This document shows, in pieces, positions 28,671 through 41,128 of a stretch of DNA of 64,000 nucleotides (position 1 is the first letter of the stretch; each line of letters opens with the position of its first letter). The DNA comes from Pseudomonas caricapapayae (GTDB taxonomy: Bacteria; Pseudomonadota; Gammaproteobacteria; Pseudomonadales; Pseudomonadaceae): positions 1 to 64,000 of the forward strand of contig NZ_LJPW01000117.1 of assembly GCF_001400735.1 (NCBI RefSeq). Reading direction: 5' to 3'. The translations under genes were made by a program, and so were the position numbers. The notes under the pieces are model-generated. The model saw only the letters and a list, made by a program, of their open reading frames with translations, had not been told where the DNA came from and ran no database searches.

Positions 28671-30593
28671 TTACTGCGATTTCCGCACGCGCAGATACCA
28701 TTCGGAAAGCAGACGAACCTGCTTGTCCGTGTAGCCCCTCTCGACCATTCGTGTGACGAAGTCGTTGTGCTTCTGCTGATCCTCCTTGCTGGCCTTGGCA
28801 TTGAAGCTGATGACGGGCAGGAGGTCCTCGGTGTTGGAGAACATTTTCTTCTCGATCACCACCCGCAGCTTCTCGTAGCTGAGCCAGGTCGGGTTCTTGC
28901 CGTTGTTGTTGGCGCGGGCACGCAGCACGAAGTTGACGATTTCGTTGCGGAAATCTTTCGGGTTGCTGATGCCGGCCGGTTTCTCGATCTTCTCCAGTTC
29001 CTCGTTCAAGGCCACCCGGTTGAGAATCTCGCCGGTTTCCGGATCGCGATATTCCTGGTCCTGAATCCAGAAGTCCGCATACAGCACATAGCGGTCGAAG
29101 ATGTTCTGACCGTACTCGCTGTAGGATTCCAGGTACGCCGTCTGGATTTCCTTGCCGATGAACTCGATGTAGCGGGGGGCCAGGTATTCCTTGATGAAAC
29201 GCAGATAACGTTCGCGCGTTTCAGCCGGGAATTGCTCCTGTTCGATCTGCTGTTCCAGCACGTACAGCAGATGCACCGGATTGGCAGCAATCTCGTGCGG
29301 ATCGAAGTTGAAGACCTTGGACAGAATCTTGAACGCGAAACGGGTGGAGAGACCGTTCATGCCTTCGTCGACGCCCGCGCTGTCGCGGTATTCCTGAATC
29401 GACTTGGCCTTTGGGTCGGTGTCTTTCAGGTTCTCGCCGTCGTACACGCGCATCTTGGAGTAGATGTTGGAGTTGTCCGGCTCTTTGAGGCGTGACAGCG
29501 TGGTGAACTGCGCGAGCATTTTCAGCGTGTCGGGCGCGCAGTGCGCTTTCGACAGGGAGCTGTTGAACAGCAGCTTGTCGTAGATCTTGATCTCGTCGCT
29601 GATACGCAGGCAGTACGGCACTTTCACGATGTAGATACGGTCGATGAAGGCTTCGTTGTTCTTGTTGTTGCGGAAGCTGTGCCATTCCGATTCGTTGGAG
29701 TGTGCCAGCAGGATGCCGGTGAACGGGATCGCTCCCAGTCCCTCGGTGCTGTTGTAGTTGCCTTCCTGCGTGGCGGTCAGTAACGGGTGGAGGACCTTGA
29801 TCGGTGCCTTGAACATCTCGACGAATTCCATCAGGCCCTGGTTGGCCCGGCACAGTGCGCCCGAGTAGCTGTAGGCGTCTGCGTCGTTCTGTGGGAATTC
29901 TTCAAGTTTGCGGATATCGACCTTGCCGACCAGCGCGGAAATATCCTGGTTGTTTTCGTCACCGGGCTCGGTTTTCGCTACCGCGATCTGGTTGAGAATC
30001 GATGGGTAGAGCTTCACAACCTTGAATTGGCTGATGTCGCCGCCAAACTCGGCCAGGCGTTTGGTCGCCCAGGGCGACATGATGGTGCTCAGGTAGCGTC
30101 TCGGAATCCCGAAGTCTTCTTCGAGAATCGCGCAGTCCTCGGTGGCATTGAACAGGCCCAGAGGCGATTCGAAGACTGGCGAGCCCTTGATGGCGTAGAA
30201 CGGGACTCTTTCGATCAGTTGCTTGAGCTTTTCGGCCAGGGACGACTTACCGCCGCCTACCGGGCCGAGCAGGTAAAGAATTTGCTTTTTCTCCTCCAGA
30301 CCTTGGGCGGCATGGCGGAAATACGAAACGATCTGGTCGATGCATTCTTCCATACCGTGGAAGTCGGCAAAGGCTGGATAGCGCCGTATCACCTTGTTGG
30401 AGAATATTCGCGACAGCCTGGAGTTGGTGGAGGTATCCACCAGTTCGGGCTCGCCAATGGCCAGCAGAAGACGTTCTGCCGCAGAGGCGTAGGCGCTGCG
30501 ATCCTGTTTGCAGAGCTCCAGATACTCCTGTAGCGAGAGCTCTTCTTGTCGTGTGCTTTCGAAGCGTTGTTGGAAGTGGCTGAATATACTCAT
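28671..30593 (-). CDS. prkA: PrkA-family serine protein kinase (YeaG-like)
   Basis: A 640-residue protein starting at 30593 (MSIFSHFQQRFES); the GAGGTGA site just upstream decides this start over an in-frame one 31 codons further out. It has an AAA+ N-terminal domain with Walker A GPVGGGKSS near residue 105 and a C-terminal kinase-like region. Sequence follows E. coli YeaG nearly end to end. The family phosphorylates proteins or acts as an AAA+ ATPase in stress adaptation. First gene of the operon with yeaH and spoVR. Confidence 0.95.
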   Translation of the reverse strand: MSIFSHFQQRFESTRQEELSLQEYLELCKQDRSAYASAAERLLLAIGEPELVDTSTNSRLSRIFSNKVIRRYPAFADFHGMEECIDQIVSYFRHAAQGLEEKKQILYLLGPVGGGKSSLAEKLKQLIERVPFYAIKGSPVFESPLGLFNATEDCAILEEDFGIPRRYLSTIMSPWATKRLAEFGGDISQFKVVKLYPSILNQIAVAKTEPGDENNQDISALVGKVDIRKLEEFPQNDADAYSYSGALCRANQGLMEFVEMFKAPIKVLHPLLTATQEGNYNSTEGLGAIPFTGILLAHSNESEWHSFRNNKNNEAFIDRIYIVKVPYCLRISDEIKIYDKLLFNSSLSKAHCAPDTLKMLAQFTTLSRLKEPDNSNIYSKMRVYDGENLKDTDPKAKSIQEYRDSAGVDEGMNGLSTRFAFKILSKVFNFDPHEIAANPVHLLYVLEQQIEQEQFPAETRERYLRFIKEYLAPRYIEFIGKEIQTAYLESYSEYGQNIFDRYVLYADFWIQDQEYRDPETGEILNRVALNEELEKIEKPAGISNPKDFRNEIVNFVLRARANNNGKNPTWLSYEKLRVVIEKKMFSNTEDLLPVISFNAKASKEDQQKHNDFVTRMVERGYTDKQVRLLSEWYLRVRKSQ

Positions 30594-30878
30594 GACGTCA
30601 CCTCGCTCGATACGTGGAGCCGGCGGCGGATCGTCAGTCGATGCTGGCAGCGACCGGTTTATGGCTGCTGTTTCCCCCCAGAACACCCTAAAAGTAACTA
30701 CCGATGACCCACGCGCCGGTGTACCGGCTCTCCCCTGAATACGGATGGCCTGAGGCTAAGGATAGTTCGGATTCGGAAAGATAAAGAAGGGATGCGCGAG
30801 AAGACGGGCTGACCGTTCGTCAGATGACTCGCGAGCCCGCGTAGAACGCGGGATCAGCTGTCATAAAAATATTTTGTA

Positions 30879-31199
30879 TCAGCCTTGCGCGGTTTCTTCA
30901 GGATAGGTGTTGCGCCACAGCTCGAAACCGCCGTCCACGCTGTATACATCGGAGAAACCCTGGCCGACCAGATAGGCGGCGGCGCTCTGGCTGGAATTGC
31001 CGTGGTAGCAGACGACAACCAGCGGTTTATCCAGATCGGCATTGGCGATGAAGTCGGCAATCGAGTGATTATCCAGATGTACCGAGTCAGGAATATGATT
31101 GCTTTGGAAAGCCTGCGGATCGCGCACATCGACCAGCACTGCGCCCTGTTCGCGCAGTGCATGAGCCTGTTCAGGTGGAATACGTTTGAATTCAGTCAT
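30879..31199 (-). CDS. glpE: Thiosulfate sulfurtransferase (single-domain rhodanese)
   Basis: A 106-residue rhodanese starting [12 protein letters not shown], with AGGAG about ten bases upstream; a longer in-frame start gives 34 extra residues of no family likeness. The catalytic loop [11 protein letters not shown] carries Cys near residue 65, matching GlpE. It moves sulfur from thiosulfate to cyanide or thioredoxin. It starts 23 bases after the apaH stop and is probably the end of that transcript. Confidence 0.92.
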   Translation of the reverse strand: MTEFKRIPPEQAHALREQGAVLVDVRDPQAFQSNHIPDSVHLDNHSIADFIANADLDKPLVVVCYHGNSSQSAAAYLVGQGFSDVYSVDGGFELWRNTYPEETAQG

Positions 31200-31222
31200 T
31201 GCCTGGGCTCCTGAGCCTGAGA

Positions 31223-32098
31223 TTAGGGGGTGGTGGCAGTGCCGGGCTGGATGCGTGTGACAAGCCCGTTGGCGGCATGGCCGACAGCATTGCAATTGCA
31301 CTGATGACGTTCAAGGGTATCGACATTCAGCAGGGTCATCGAGCCACCCCAGACACAGCCGCTGTCCAGCGCAAAGACGCCTGGCTCGTTGCAGCGGCCT
31401 TCCAGCGCCGCCCAGTGGCCGAAAATGATTTTCAGCGCACGGGTCTTGCGTTTGGGATGGCTGAACCAGGGTGCATAGCCCGGTATCGCGGTTTCTACGC
31501 CTTCCTTGCTCTTGAGGTCGAGTTTGCCGTCGCTGGTGCAGAAGCGCATCCGGGTGAAGTAGTTGGTAATGACCCGCAAGCGTGGCACGCCTTGCAGGTC
31601 ATTGTCCCACTTGGCAGGTTCATTGCCGTACATGCCGTCGAGAAAGTCACCATACAGCTGGTCGTCGTGCAGTGCGTGCTCGACTTCAGCGGCGTGCTTC
31701 AGGACCTTTTTCAGCGACCACTGCGGCGCTATACCGGCATGCACCATAGCGACGTTGCGCTCGGCATCGTAGTGCATGAGCTTTTGCCGACGCACCCAGT
31801 CGAGCAGGTCGTCACGGTCAGGCGCGTCGAGAATTTCGCGCAGGGTGTCGCCTTTTTTGAGCAGTTCGTTTTTGCGGGCGACGGCAAGCAGGTGCAGGTC
31901 ATGGTTGCCGAGCACGCAGACCAGCGATTCACGGATTGAGTACAGGTAGCGAAGTGTTTCCAGCGATTGCGGACCACGGTTGACCAGATCGCCCACCAGC
32001 CAGAGCCGATCATGCTCCGGGTTGAAGTGGACGTGCTCAAGCAGGCATTGCAGAGGTTCAAGGCAGCCTTGCAGGTCACCGACGGCGTACACCGCCAT
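31223..32098 (-). CDS. apaH: Symmetrical bis(5'-nucleosyl)-tetraphosphatase
   Basis: A 291-residue PPP-family metallophosphatase, with the metal motifs GDLQGCLE (near 8), [11 protein letters not shown] (near 37) and LGNHDLHLL (near 62). It hydrolyses Ap4A to two ADP and also removes Np4 caps from RNA. Its start codon shares one base with the stop of apaG (TGATG), so the two are translationally coupled. Confidence 0.96.
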   Translation of the reverse strand: MAVYAVGDLQGCLEPLQCLLEHVHFNPEHDRLWLVGDLVNRGPQSLETLRYLYSIRESLVCVLGNHDLHLLAVARKNELLKKGDTLREILDAPDRDDLLDWVRRQKLMHYDAERNVAMVHAGIAPQWSLKKVLKHAAEVEHALHDDQLYGDFLDGMYGNEPAKWDNDLQGVPRLRVITNYFTRMRFCTSDGKLDLKSKEGVETAIPGYAPWFSHPKRKTRALKIIFGHWAALEGRCNEPGVFALDSGCVWGGSMTLLNVDTLERHQCNCNAVGHAANGLVTRIQPGTATTP

Positions 32099-32478
32099 CA
32101 GTGCAGTGAACCCGGAACGGCCAGGCGGAAGGGCTCGATGACCGCATCGAAGCGTTTGCCGTCTTCCGCCAGCATCTGATAAGTGCCCTGCATCGTGCCG
32201 ACTTTGGTGGTCATGACCGTACCGCTGCTGTAGGTATGGCTCTGGCCGACCTTGATCAGCGGCTGCTGACCAACCACGCCTTCGCCGCGCACTTCTTCGA
32301 CCTGGCCGTCACCGTCGGTAATGACCCAGTGCCGCGACAGCAGCCTGGCAGGCAGTTCACCGTTGTTGTGCACAGTGATGGTGTAGGCGAACGCGAAGCG
32401 GTTCTGCTCGGGTTGCGACTGTTCCGAGAGAAAACGTGTGACGACGCTGACGTCGACCTTGTAACGAGAATCGGGCAT
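32098..32478 (-). CDS. apaG: ApaG protein
   Basis: A 126-residue fibronectin-III-like protein. The start [12 protein letters not shown] at 32478 is preferred, with AAGG upstream; an in-frame ATG seven codons earlier has none. Conserved segments [10 protein letters not shown] and [10 protein letters not shown] are diagnostic. Associated with Co2+/Mg2+ handling in enteric bacteria; molecular role not settled. Sits between rsmA and apaH as in most gammaproteobacteria. Confidence 0.95.
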   Translation of the reverse strand: MPDSRYKVDVSVVTRFLSEQSQPEQNRFAFAYTITVHNNGELPARLLSRHWVITDGDGQVEEVRGEGVVGQQPLIKVGQSHTYSSGTVMTTKVGTMQGTYQMLAEDGKRFDAVIEPFRLAVPGSLH

Positions 32479-32591
32479 GCAGTAGGCCTTGAAATCCATA
32501 ACGAAAAAAGGGCGTGTGCGGCAGGTAGATCAGTCTAGGACAAGTAGGCGGGAAATGACGAACGCCAGTGCCGTTCGCCTGCCCCGAGGGT

Positions 32592-33398
32592 TCACTCTGT
32601 CACAACTTTTTCGCTCAGAGTGTCTGCCAGACGGACGAATGCGGCCAGATCGAGTTGCTCGGGACGCAGACTGCCGTCTACTCCGGAAGCGGTGATCTCG
32701 TCGCTGCTCAATAACAGTTTGAGTGTGTTGCGCAGGGTTTTGCGACGCTGATTGAATGCTTCGCGTACGACCCGCTCCAGCACGCGATGATCCTTGGCGG
32801 GGTGGGGCAGCGTTTCGTAAGGGACGAGGCGAACAATGGCCGAGTCCACCTTGGGTGGCGGGTTGAACGCCCCCGGTCCGACGTTGAACAGATGTTCCAC
32901 GCGGCAATGGTACTGAACCATGATCGACAAGCGACCCCAGTCACCGCCGCCGGGGCCGGCCGCCATGCGCTCGACCACTTCCTTCTGCAGCATGAAGTGC
33001 ATGTCGCGGATCAGGCTGGCGTTCTGCAGCAGATGAAAAATCAACGGCGTCGAGATGTTGTAGGGCAGGTTGCCGACGACACGCAGGCTGCGTGGTTCTG
33101 CACCCAGGCTGTTGAAGTCGAACTTCAGTGCATCGCCCTGATGCAGGTTGAAATTCGGCTTGTTGCCAAACTGGCCGGTGAGGATCGGGATCAGGTCCTT
33201 GTCCAGCTCGACCACGTCCAGTTGTGCGTCGCTGTTGAGCAACCCCTCGGTCAGCGCGCCCTGGCCCGGCCCGATTTCCAGCAGTCGGTCTTCAGGCCTG
33301 GCACGAATGGCGCGAAGGATCTTGTCGATAACGCCTGCATCATGCAGGAAGTTCTGCCCGAAACGCTTGCGCGCCCGGTGTTGGTATTGCTCGGTCAT
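32592..33398 (-). CDS. rsmA: 16S rRNA dimethyladenosine transferase
   Basis: A 268-residue methyltransferase (KsgA). The opening [11 protein letters not shown], the SAM motif [14 protein letters not shown] and the catalytic NLPYNIS are all present. It dimethylates A1518 and A1519 near the 3' end of 16S rRNA during 30S maturation; its loss gives kasugamycin resistance. Overlaps pdxA by four bases. Confidence 0.97.
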   Translation of the reverse strand: MTEQYQHRARKRFGQNFLHDAGVIDKILRAIRARPEDRLLEIGPGQGALTEGLLNSDAQLDVVELDKDLIPILTGQFGNKPNFNLHQGDALKFDFNSLGAEPRSLRVVGNLPYNISTPLIFHLLQNASLIRDMHFMLQKEVVERMAAGPGGGDWGRLSIMVQYHCRVEHLFNVGPGAFNPPPKVDSAIVRLVPYETLPHPAKDHRVLERVVREAFNQRRKTLRNTLKLLLSSDEITASGVDGSLRPEQLDLAAFVRLADTLSEKVVTE

Positions 33399-34384
33399 GA
33401 ATGGGTCTCGGCCATCTGGTAGGCGGTTTGCAGTGCAACGTGCAGGCTGCCGGTGTCAATGTTCGCGCTGCCGGCCAGATCCAGCGCCGTGCCGTGATCG
33501 ACAGAGGTGCGGATGATTGGCAGGCCAAGCGTCACATTGACCGCTGCGCCGAAACCTTTGTATTTCAGCACGGGCAAGCCCTGATCGTGATACATCGCCA
33601 GCACTGCGTCGCAGTGCTCCAGATATTTGGGGGTAAACAGAGTGTCGGCAGGCAACGGGCCGCGTAAATCCAGGCCTTCGTTGCGCAGGCGCTCCAGAGT
33701 CGGTTCGATGATGTCGATTTCCTCGCGGCCCAGATGCCCGCTTTCGCCAGCATGAGGGTTGAGGCCGCAGACCAGAATGCGCGGGTGGGCAATGCCGAAC
33801 TTGTTGACCAGATCGGCATGCAGAATGCGTGTCACACGCTCCAGCCGGTCCTGTGTGATGGCGTCGGCCACCTCGCGCAGCGGCAGGTGAGTGGTCACCA
33901 GAGCAACGCGCAGGTCGCCGGTTGCCAGCATCATCACCACCTGATCGGTGTGGGTCAGCTCGGCGAGGAATTCGGTGTGTCCGGAAAAGGCGATGCCACC
34001 GTCGTTGATCACACCCTTGTGCACCGGGGCAGTGATCATGCCGCTGAACAGCCCGTCGAGGCAGCCCTGGCCTGCGCGAGTCAGGGTTTCCAGGACGAAC
34101 GCGGCGTTGGCCTTGTTCAGTACGCCGGTTTCCACCCGAGCTGCCAGGGGCGTATCCCAGACGTACAGACTGCCGGCAGGTGCAGGCAGGTCGGGAAGCG
34201 TATCGGGCGTGACGTCGAGCAGACGGACCTTCATGCCCAGTTGCGCGGCCCGCTCAAGGAGCAGGTCGCGACTGGTGATGGCGATCAGGGGGTGTGGCTG
34301 AGGCTGCGTGGCGAGCAGCAGGCAGAGGTCGGGACCTATGCCGGCCGGCTCGCCGGGTGTCAGGGCGAAACGCTTGGGTTTCAC
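33395..34384 (-). CDS. pdxA: 4-hydroxythreonine-4-phosphate dehydrogenase
   Basis: A 329-residue NAD-dependent enzyme of vitamin B6 synthesis, with [13 protein letters not shown] at the N-terminus and the metal-binding histidines in TAPVHKG and [12 protein letters not shown]. It oxidises 4-phosphohydroxy-L-threonine, feeding PdxJ. Overlaps surA by four bases and rsmA by four bases, in the conserved surA-pdxA-rsmA order. Confidence 0.97.
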   Translation of the reverse strand: MKPKRFALTPGEPAGIGPDLCLLLATQPQPHPLIAITSRDLLLERAAQLGMKVRLLDVTPDTLPDLPAPAGSLYVWDTPLAARVETGVLNKANAAFVLETLTRAGQGCLDGLFSGMITAPVHKGVINDGGIAFSGHTEFLAELTHTDQVVMMLATGDLRVALVTTHLPLREVADAITQDRLERVTRILHADLVNKFGIAHPRILVCGLNPHAGESGHLGREEIDIIEPTLERLRNEGLDLRGPLPADTLFTPKYLEHCDAVLAMYHDQGLPVLKYKGFGAAVNVTLGLPIIRTSVDHGTALDLAGSANIDTGSLHVALQTAYQMAETHS

Positions 34385-35709
34385 TGTGCAGCCTGTGTCG
34401 CGCCAGGAAGTTTGATTTCAACGTAGGCTTCGTCACGGATCTGACGCAGCCAGGTTTGCAGCTCTTCGTCGTACTTGCGGTTACGCAATACGTTCAGCGC
34501 TTGTTGCTCGCGAGCCTGATCGGTGGCATCCGTGGAGCGACGGCCGAGCACTTCCAGAACATGCCAGCCATACTGGGTCTGGAACGGTTTGGACAATACG
34601 CCCTGCGGTGTTTCGCTCATGACCTGGCGGAATTCGGGAACCAGGGAGTTCGGATCAACCCAGTTCAGATCGCCACCATTGAGTGCAGAACCTGGATCTT
34701 CCGAAAAGCTTTTCGCCAGTTCGGCGAAATCTTCACCATTCTCGATGCGGTCGTAGATCTTCTGGGCAAGACGCTTGGTCTCTTCCTCATTACGGATTTC
34801 GCTTGGCTTGATCAGGATATGACGCACATGCACTTCGTCACGCATTTGCGCCTGACCCTGACCACCGCGCTTTTCCAGCAACTTGAGAATGATGAAACCG
34901 CCCGGCGTGCGCGCCGGAGGCGTCACGTCACCCACAGGCATGGCGCTGAGCATGTCACCGAATGGCGGTGGCAGTTGCGCAGCCTTGCGCCAGCCCATAT
35001 CGCCGCCTTCCAGTGCGTTTTCGCTGGAGGAGGTAGTCGCCGCGAGGCGGGTGAAGTCACCACCTTTTTTCAACTGATCGTAAATGCCCTTGGCCTTGAC
35101 GGCTGCAGCCTGGATGGTCTCCGAGGAGGCGCTGTCAGGTGTGGCGATCAGAATGTTGGCCAGGTGAAACTCTTCGGACAGCTGAGCCTTGCCCTGATCG
35201 GATGCAAGGAAGTTTTTCACTTCCTGCTGGGAGACCTGGATGCGTTCAGCCACCCGGCGCTGACGCACACGGCTGATGATCATTTCCCGGCGCACCTGCT
35301 CGCGAGCATCGTTATAGGACAAGCCATCATGCGCCAGCGCGGCGCGGAACTGCTCTACGCTCATGTTGTTGCGCTGGGCGATGGTACCGATTGCCTGATT
35401 CAGCTCGTCGTCGGAGACACGAATGCCGGACCGTTCGCCCATCTGCAATTGCAGATTTTCCAGAATCAGACGATCCAGAACCTGCGGTTGCAGCGCCTCG
35501 GCAGGCGGTACGCCAGAGCCACGCTTGGCGATGGTTTGCTGAACTTCACGTACACGCTGGTCCATCTGGCTTTTCATGATCACGTCGTTGTCGACGATGG
35601 CCACAACACTGTCCAGAGGTTGAACCGCCGCATGCACGGCACCGCTCAGGAGTAACGCGCCCAGCATCAGCGGGCGCAGACAATCAGAAAGCTTGGTCTT
35701 CACGTTCAC
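34381..35709 (-). CDS. surA: Periplasmic chaperone and peptidyl-prolyl isomerase
   Basis: A 442-residue protein with a signal peptide (ending GAVHAA near residue 28), the SurA N-terminal chaperone domain, and two parvulin PpiC domains at about residues 175-275 and 285-385. It escorts outer-membrane proteins, including LptD, through the periplasm. Its start lies 26 bases inside the end of lptD, so the chaperone and one of its main clients are co-expressed. Confidence 0.97.
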   Translation of the reverse strand: MNVKTKLSDCLRPLMLGALLLSGAVHAAVQPLDSVVAIVDNDVIMKSQMDQRVREVQQTIAKRGSGVPPAEALQPQVLDRLILENLQLQMGERSGIRVSDDELNQAIGTIAQRNNMSVEQFRAALAHDGLSYNDAREQVRREMIISRVRQRRVAERIQVSQQEVKNFLASDQGKAQLSEEFHLANILIATPDSASSETIQAAAVKAKGIYDQLKKGGDFTRLAATTSSSENALEGGDMGWRKAAQLPPPFGDMLSAMPVGDVTPPARTPGGFIILKLLEKRGGQGQAQMRDEVHVRHILIKPSEIRNEEETKRLAQKIYDRIENGEDFAELAKSFSEDPGSALNGGDLNWVDPNSLVPEFRQVMSETPQGVLSKPFQTQYGWHVLEVLGRRSTDATDQAREQQALNVLRNRKYDEELQTWLRQIRDEAYVEIKLPGATQAAQ

Positions 35710-38464
35710 GATAACCTTGGATGCCTTTGTCGAGGAAGCTGTCTACCTTGGCGCCAGTTACACCGCCGAGCCCCTTCAACACGATTTGTAGGAATATGCC
35801 GCGGTCGCCTTTCTCGTTCTGAGGCGCTGCCTGGCTGAATTCGTCGTAGTCGATCCAGTAGCGGTTGACCAGACGCATTTTCCAGCAGCAGTTGTCGTAC
35901 TCGAACCCGCCGAACGCTTCGATGGTGCGTTCGCGGTTGTAGTCATACTGCCAGCGGCTGATCAGGCTCCACTGCGGCACGATTGGCCAGATGACCGAGA
36001 AATCGTGCTGCTGAATCTTGTAGTAGTCCTTCACATAATTAGGCGAGCCCGGTGTGCCGTAGTCGCCACCACCCACAACCCAGCGACCGGTGCTTTCGTC
36101 GTAACGAATCTGGTCGTTGCGATAGCGGTAGCCGACGTTGACGACCTTGTTCGGGTTGTCTTCAGGCTGGTAGTGGAACATCGCGCTGCCCGAACGGGTG
36201 CTTCGGCTGTCCGGATCCCAGTTGAAATCGGAGTTGAAGCGCCAGTCGCGGTTGAAGCGGTATACGTATTCTAGAGCATACGGCGAGACCCTGGAGCGCG
36301 CATCATCACGGTCTGCGAATGCGACACCAGGAAGCTGCACTTTACGGTCTTCGAAATACAGCGCCTGACCGATGCTGAAGGTTTGACGTTCGAAGCCGTT
36401 GTTCTCGATCCAGCGGTTAGTGACGCCCAGCGACAGTTTGTTCTCGTCGCCTATGCGGTCGGAACCGGTGAAGCGGTTGTCACGGAACAGCGAGGCGAAG
36501 TTGAACGTGCTTTCGCTGGTATCGAATACCGGAATGTCGGTCTGGTCTTTCTCGGGAACATAGAGATAGAACAGGCGCGGCTCCAGGGTCTGGCGGTAAT
36601 CCTTGCCGAACCAGTTGGTATTGCGATCGAAGTACAGGCCGCTGTCGACGCTGAAGATCGGCACGCTGCGGCTCTGACTGCTGCTGTACTCCTCGCCGGC
36701 CAGCAGCGAGTTTTTGCCCTGACTGTCCAGATCCAGATCGTATTGCGTGTAGACATACTTCAGTTTCGGCGTCAGGAAGCCATAGGTCCAGTTCATCGGC
36801 AGGCTGACGGACGGAGCCAGGTTCAGACGATCACCGTTGGCGCGAGCCAGACCAGTAATATTGTTGTCCAGGCGTGTCTCGGAGTTGCCGTCTTCATCAA
36901 TGAACGCGCCGCTGCGCAGGTCGCGTTCGAAGCGGACGGCTTCAGTCTGATAATCGAACTTCAGCCCGCCGGGGTTGTAAGGCAACGTACCATTGAGTGT
37001 CAGTTGAGGCAGACGGTTGTAAGGCGTGACGTTGGCAACCGTCGCCAGCTTGTAAGCCTGAGCGTTGAGCATTGCCGAGAAGCTGTCGCCACGGTAGGTC
37101 AAGGAGCCCTGCTGGTTGAGGAAGTCAGTCCGTTTGACGCCGATCTGATCGGTTTCCAGATCCTGGAAGTAGTACGGGTCGCTGATGTCGGTGTAATCGA
37201 CCTGGGTCAGCCAGCGTGTATCAAGGCCACCCTTGTGCTGCCAGTTGATCATCCAGCGGGTCTTGTCGTAATCGGACTGCTGTTTGCGGTCGTCGTTTTC
37301 GTCGTTCAGGTACGCGCCGCCAAACTGGCCTTCACTGCCTCTGGTCAGGTAGCGGAACTCGCCTTCCATCAGCAAGCCACGATCGGCCATGTAGCGCGGG
37401 TACAACGTGGCGTCATAGTTCGGCGCGAGGTTGAAATAGTACGGGGTAACCAGCGTAAAGCCGTTGTCGCCGCCGGCCGCAATGGTCGGTGGCAGGAAGC
37501 CGGACTGTCGACGGTCGTCGATCGGGAAGTAGATATACGGCGTGTACAGAACCGGTATGTCCTTGACCCGCAGGGTAACGTTGGTCGCCGTACCGAAGCC
37601 GGTGGCCGGGTTCAGCGTGATGTTGTTGCCCTTGAGCGTCCAAGCGTTGCTGTTCGGTTCGCACGTGGTGTACGTACCGTCCTTGAGCCGGATGATCGCG
37701 TTCTCTGCACGCTTGGCGTACAGGGCATTACCGCGAATGTTCGACTTGTGCAGGACGTATTCGGCGTTGTCGACCCGGGCTTCGCCGGTGTCGAGTTGCA
37801 GTTCGGCCTTGTCACCCACGATCAGCGCACCGTTGTCGCGCAGACGGACATCGCCGTTCAGCTCGCCACGGTTTTCGGCCTGATGCAGGGCGGCCTCCTG
37901 GGCCTGTACCTGCATGCTGCCCTGACGCATCACGACATCGCCAGCCAGCGTCGCGACCTGTGCCTCTTGTTCGTAACGCGAAGCCTTGGCTCCCACGAAC
38001 ATCGGCGCGTCTTTCATCGGCGTCTTGTCGTCCATGCCAGGACGGATCGGCTCGACGTAGGCACCCGAGCAATACGGGCCGGTTTCGGCCAGTTGCGCTG
38101 CGGTAAGCTTTTCGCGAGGAACCCAATCGAGGTGGCTGTAGTCAGCACTACGCGACCTCAGACCTTTGCCCTTGGCCTCGGTAACCAGTTGCGTACCCGC
38201 AACCTGCTCACCCGAAGACGTACTTTGCGAGGTCACTGTGCCGTTGGAACTGACCGACGTCGTGTCATGCACGGGGCGCGGAGGCAGATCCACTGCAGCA
38301 GCATTGGGTTTCGGCGCACAGTTCCAGGCACCCGAAGCAGAGACTGAGCAGTCATACTGTTCCGCGGCGACCACGAACTGAGTGGCCAGAGGTTGCATCG
38401 CCAGCAGACTGCCGGTTACGAGCAACGGAAATTTTTTACGAAACGCGGGGGATTTCAATGCCAT
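35684..38464 (-). CDS. lptD: LPS-assembly outer-membrane protein
   Basis: A 926-residue protein: signal peptide, N-terminal Cys pair ([13 protein letters not shown] near residues 38-50), an OstA beta-jellyroll domain at about 150-300 that receives LPS from LptA, and a C-terminal 26-strand barrel. The Cys-Cys pair in DNCCWKMR near residue 865 is the other side of the disulfides that gate maturation. With LptE it inserts LPS in the outer leaflet. First gene of the lptD-surA-pdxA-rsmA-apaG-apaH transcript. Confidence 0.97.
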   Translation of the reverse strand: MALKSPAFRKKFPLLVTGSLLAMQPLATQFVVAAEQYDCSVSASGAWNCAPKPNAAAVDLPPRPVHDTTSVSSNGTVTSQSTSSGEQVAGTQLVTEAKGKGLRSRSADYSHLDWVPREKLTAAQLAETGPYCSGAYVEPIRPGMDDKTPMKDAPMFVGAKASRYEQEAQVATLAGDVVMRQGSMQVQAQEAALHQAENRGELNGDVRLRDNGALIVGDKAELQLDTGEARVDNAEYVLHKSNIRGNALYAKRAENAIIRLKDGTYTTCEPNSNAWTLKGNNITLNPATGFGTATNVTLRVKDIPVLYTPYIYFPIDDRRQSGFLPPTIAAGGDNGFTLVTPYYFNLAPNYDATLYPRYMADRGLLMEGEFRYLTRGSEGQFGGAYLNDENDDRKQQSDYDKTRWMINWQHKGGLDTRWLTQVDYTDISDPYYFQDLETDQIGVKRTDFLNQQGSLTYRGDSFSAMLNAQAYKLATVANVTPYNRLPQLTLNGTLPYNPGGLKFDYQTEAVRFERDLRSGAFIDEDGNSETRLDNNITGLARANGDRLNLAPSVSLPMNWTYGFLTPKLKYVYTQYDLDLDSQGKNSLLAGEEYSSSQSRSVPIFSVDSGLYFDRNTNWFGKDYRQTLEPRLFYLYVPEKDQTDIPVFDTSESTFNFASLFRDNRFTGSDRIGDENKLSLGVTNRWIENNGFERQTFSIGQALYFEDRKVQLPGVAFADRDDARSRVSPYALEYVYRFNRDWRFNSDFNWDPDSRSTRSGSAMFHYQPEDNPNKVVNVGYRYRNDQIRYDESTGRWVVGGGDYGTPGSPNYVKDYYKIQQHDFSVIWPIVPQWSLISRWQYDYNRERTIEAFGGFEYDNCCWKMRLVNRYWIDYDEFSQAAPQNEKGDRGIFLQIVLKGLGGVTGAKVDSFLDKGIQGYREREDQAF

Positions 38465-38593
38465 CTTATTAGTCCGGGCTTCCTGCGCGCCATCTGCCCG
38501 CGGGGGGGCCGCACGCCTCTCGATGGGCTGAAAAAGATTCCGGATAATAAAGCATGACCCGCTTGACGGCTAGCGCCGTCGGAGACCCTTGTA

Positions 38594-39619
38594 ATGTCAG
38601 ATCAAGATATACGCCTGCAATCCCTGAAAGTTTGGCTCGATGAGCAGTTGCCAGCACTGTTTGCCGCGCAGAATTGGGGCGCTGTACCCCCGGCTACATT
38701 GACTGCGGCCAGCAGCGATGCAAGTTTTCGTCGTTATTTTCGCTGGGAGGGGGCAGGCCGAACTTTTATTGTCATGGACGCCCCTCCACCACAGGAAAAC
38801 TGCAAACCGTTTGTAGATATCGCTCATTTACTGGAAAAGTCGGGCATTAATGTTCCAAAAATTTATGCCGAAGACCTGACACAAGGCTTTTTGCTGCTCA
38901 ATGACCTGGGCCGTCAGACCTATCTGGATGTCATCGACACCGACAACGCCGATGCATTGTTCGCCGATGCAATCCAGGCACTGCTGGCTTATCAGCAATT
39001 GCCGATGGACGCGCCATTACCGGTGTATGACGTCGCATTGCTGCGCCGTGAACTGGAGCTGTTCCCCGAGTGGTACGTGAAGCGTCACCTGGGGATCGAG
39101 ATGGACGAGGCCCAGCTGGCTGACTGGCAGCAGGTCAGCGAGTTGCTGATCAACAGTGCTCTGGCACAGCCCAAGGTATTGGTGCATCGCGACTACATGC
39201 CCCGAAACCTGATGATCAGCGAGCCCAATCCTGGCGTGCTGGACTTTCAGGACGCCGTCTACGGTCCGGTCACCTACGACGTGACCTGTCTGTTCAAGGA
39301 CGCCTTCCTGAGCTGGCCGCAAGAGCGCTTCAGCGAGTGGCTCAAAACCTACTGGGATCAGGCGCGGGCCATTGGCATACCGGTGCAGGAAGATTTTGCA
39401 GCATTCGAGCGTGCCAGTGATTTGATGGGGGTACAGCGCCATTTGAAGGTGATCGGTATTTTTGCCCGTATCTGCCACCGCGATGGAAAACCGCGCTATC
39501 TGGAAGACGTCCCGCGCTTTTTCGCTTATATAGAGGCGGTTTTGTCGCGTCGCCCCGAGCTGGCTCAACTCGGTCAGTTGCTCACCAGCCTGCAGCAGCC
39601 GGTAGAGACCGCTGTCTGA
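38594..39619 (+). CDS. amgK: N-acetylmuramate/N-acetylglucosamine kinase
   Basis: A 341-residue aminoglycoside-phosphotransferase-fold kinase, with the catalytic loop HRDYMPRNLM near residue 200 and the metal DFQDA motif near 218. AmgK phosphorylates the anomeric carbon of MurNAc during cell-wall recycling. The next gene, murU, uses the product; together they make UDP-MurNAc without MurA, the basis of intrinsic fosfomycin tolerance in pseudomonads. Divergent from lptD across a 129-base gap. Confidence 0.93.
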   Translation: MSDQDIRLQSLKVWLDEQLPALFAAQNWGAVPPATLTAASSDASFRRYFRWEGAGRTFIVMDAPPPQENCKPFVDIAHLLEKSGINVPKIYAEDLTQGFLLLNDLGRQTYLDVIDTDNADALFADAIQALLAYQQLPMDAPLPVYDVALLRRELELFPEWYVKRHLGIEMDEAQLADWQQVSELLINSALAQPKVLVHRDYMPRNLMISEPNPGVLDFQDAVYGPVTYDVTCLFKDAFLSWPQERFSEWLKTYWDQARAIGIPVQEDFAAFERASDLMGVQRHLKVIGIFARICHRDGKPRYLEDVPRFFAYIEAVLSRRPELAQLGQLLTSLQQPVETAV

Positions 39620-39628
39620 TACGGCTGA

Positions 39629-40345
<717 letters not shown>

Positions 40346-41113
40346 ATGCTCTGGCCTGGCACACTGATCGGCGCTGGCGTCGGCTATGCAATTGCCAGCA
40401 TTCCGGGTGCCATGTTAGGGGCGCTGTTAGGCCAGGCGCTGGATCGGCGATTGAAGTTGCAGAGCTGGGCGCACCTGCGTGAGCGTCTCGGCGGCCGGGC
40501 GACGATCCCCGAGGACGGGCTGCTGTTTGTGTTGCTGGGCCGCCTGGCCAAGAGTGACGGACGGGTGTTAGCCAGCCATATCCATCAGGCCCGCACCGAG
40601 ATGCGTCGTTTGAATCTGAACGATACAGACCAGTTGCGCGCCATCACTGCTTTCAAGCGCGGCCGCGATGGAGCCGATGGCCTGCGCAGTTATCTGCGTG
40701 GGCTGCAGGGGCAGCCGGACATCGCCGAGGATTTGCTACGTGCCTGCTGGCGTATGGCCTGGGCGGACGGCAAGGCTTCGCGGGTCGAGCGTGAGTTGAT
40801 CGGGGTGTGGGGCATGTGGCTTGGCTGGACCGGGCCACAAGTCGAGGCGCTGGCTGCCGATCACGACCCGATGAAGCGTTCGCCGGTCAGCAGCAGTGAT
40901 GACTACAGAAGTGCAATGACGCTTTTGGGGATAAAGCCCGACACCGATCCGCTGAACATCAAACGTGCGTACCGAAGGCTGCTCAGTCGCCATCATCCCG
41001 ACAAGATTGCCGGCTCGGGTGCCAACCCCCAGCAAGTGCGTGTGGCGACCGAGAAGACCAGCGAGCTGCATAATGCCTATCGTGTGGTCAAAGCCCGACG
41101 CGGGTTCAACTGA
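40346..41113 (+). CDS. djlA: TerB/DnaJ-domain co-chaperone, DjlA-like
   Basis: A 255-residue protein with an N-terminal glycine-rich hydrophobic segment (about residues 3-30), a TerB-like helical domain (about 55-160) and a C-terminal J domain with the HPD motif in RHHPDKIAGSG. It would anchor at the inner membrane and stimulate DnaK. Its ATG follows the murU stop with no gap. The match to E. coli DjlA is in layout and in both domains. Confidence 0.85.
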   Translation: MLWPGTLIGAGVGYAIASIPGAMLGALLGQALDRRLKLQSWAHLRERLGGRATIPEDGLLFVLLGRLAKSDGRVLASHIHQARTEMRRLNLNDTDQLRAITAFKRGRDGADGLRSYLRGLQGQPDIAEDLLRACWRMAWADGKASRVERELIGVWGMWLGWTGPQVEALAADHDPMKRSPVSSSDDYRSAMTLLGIKPDTDPLNIKRAYRRLLSRHHPDKIAGSGANPQQVRVATEKTSELHNAYRVVKARRGFN

Positions 41114-41128
41114 GCCTGCGCGTCACGC

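Noticed and set aside
36383..38347. Long plus-strand open frame opposite lptD
   Set aside because: Same reason: fully inside a well-supported gene on the other strand, with no family resemblance.
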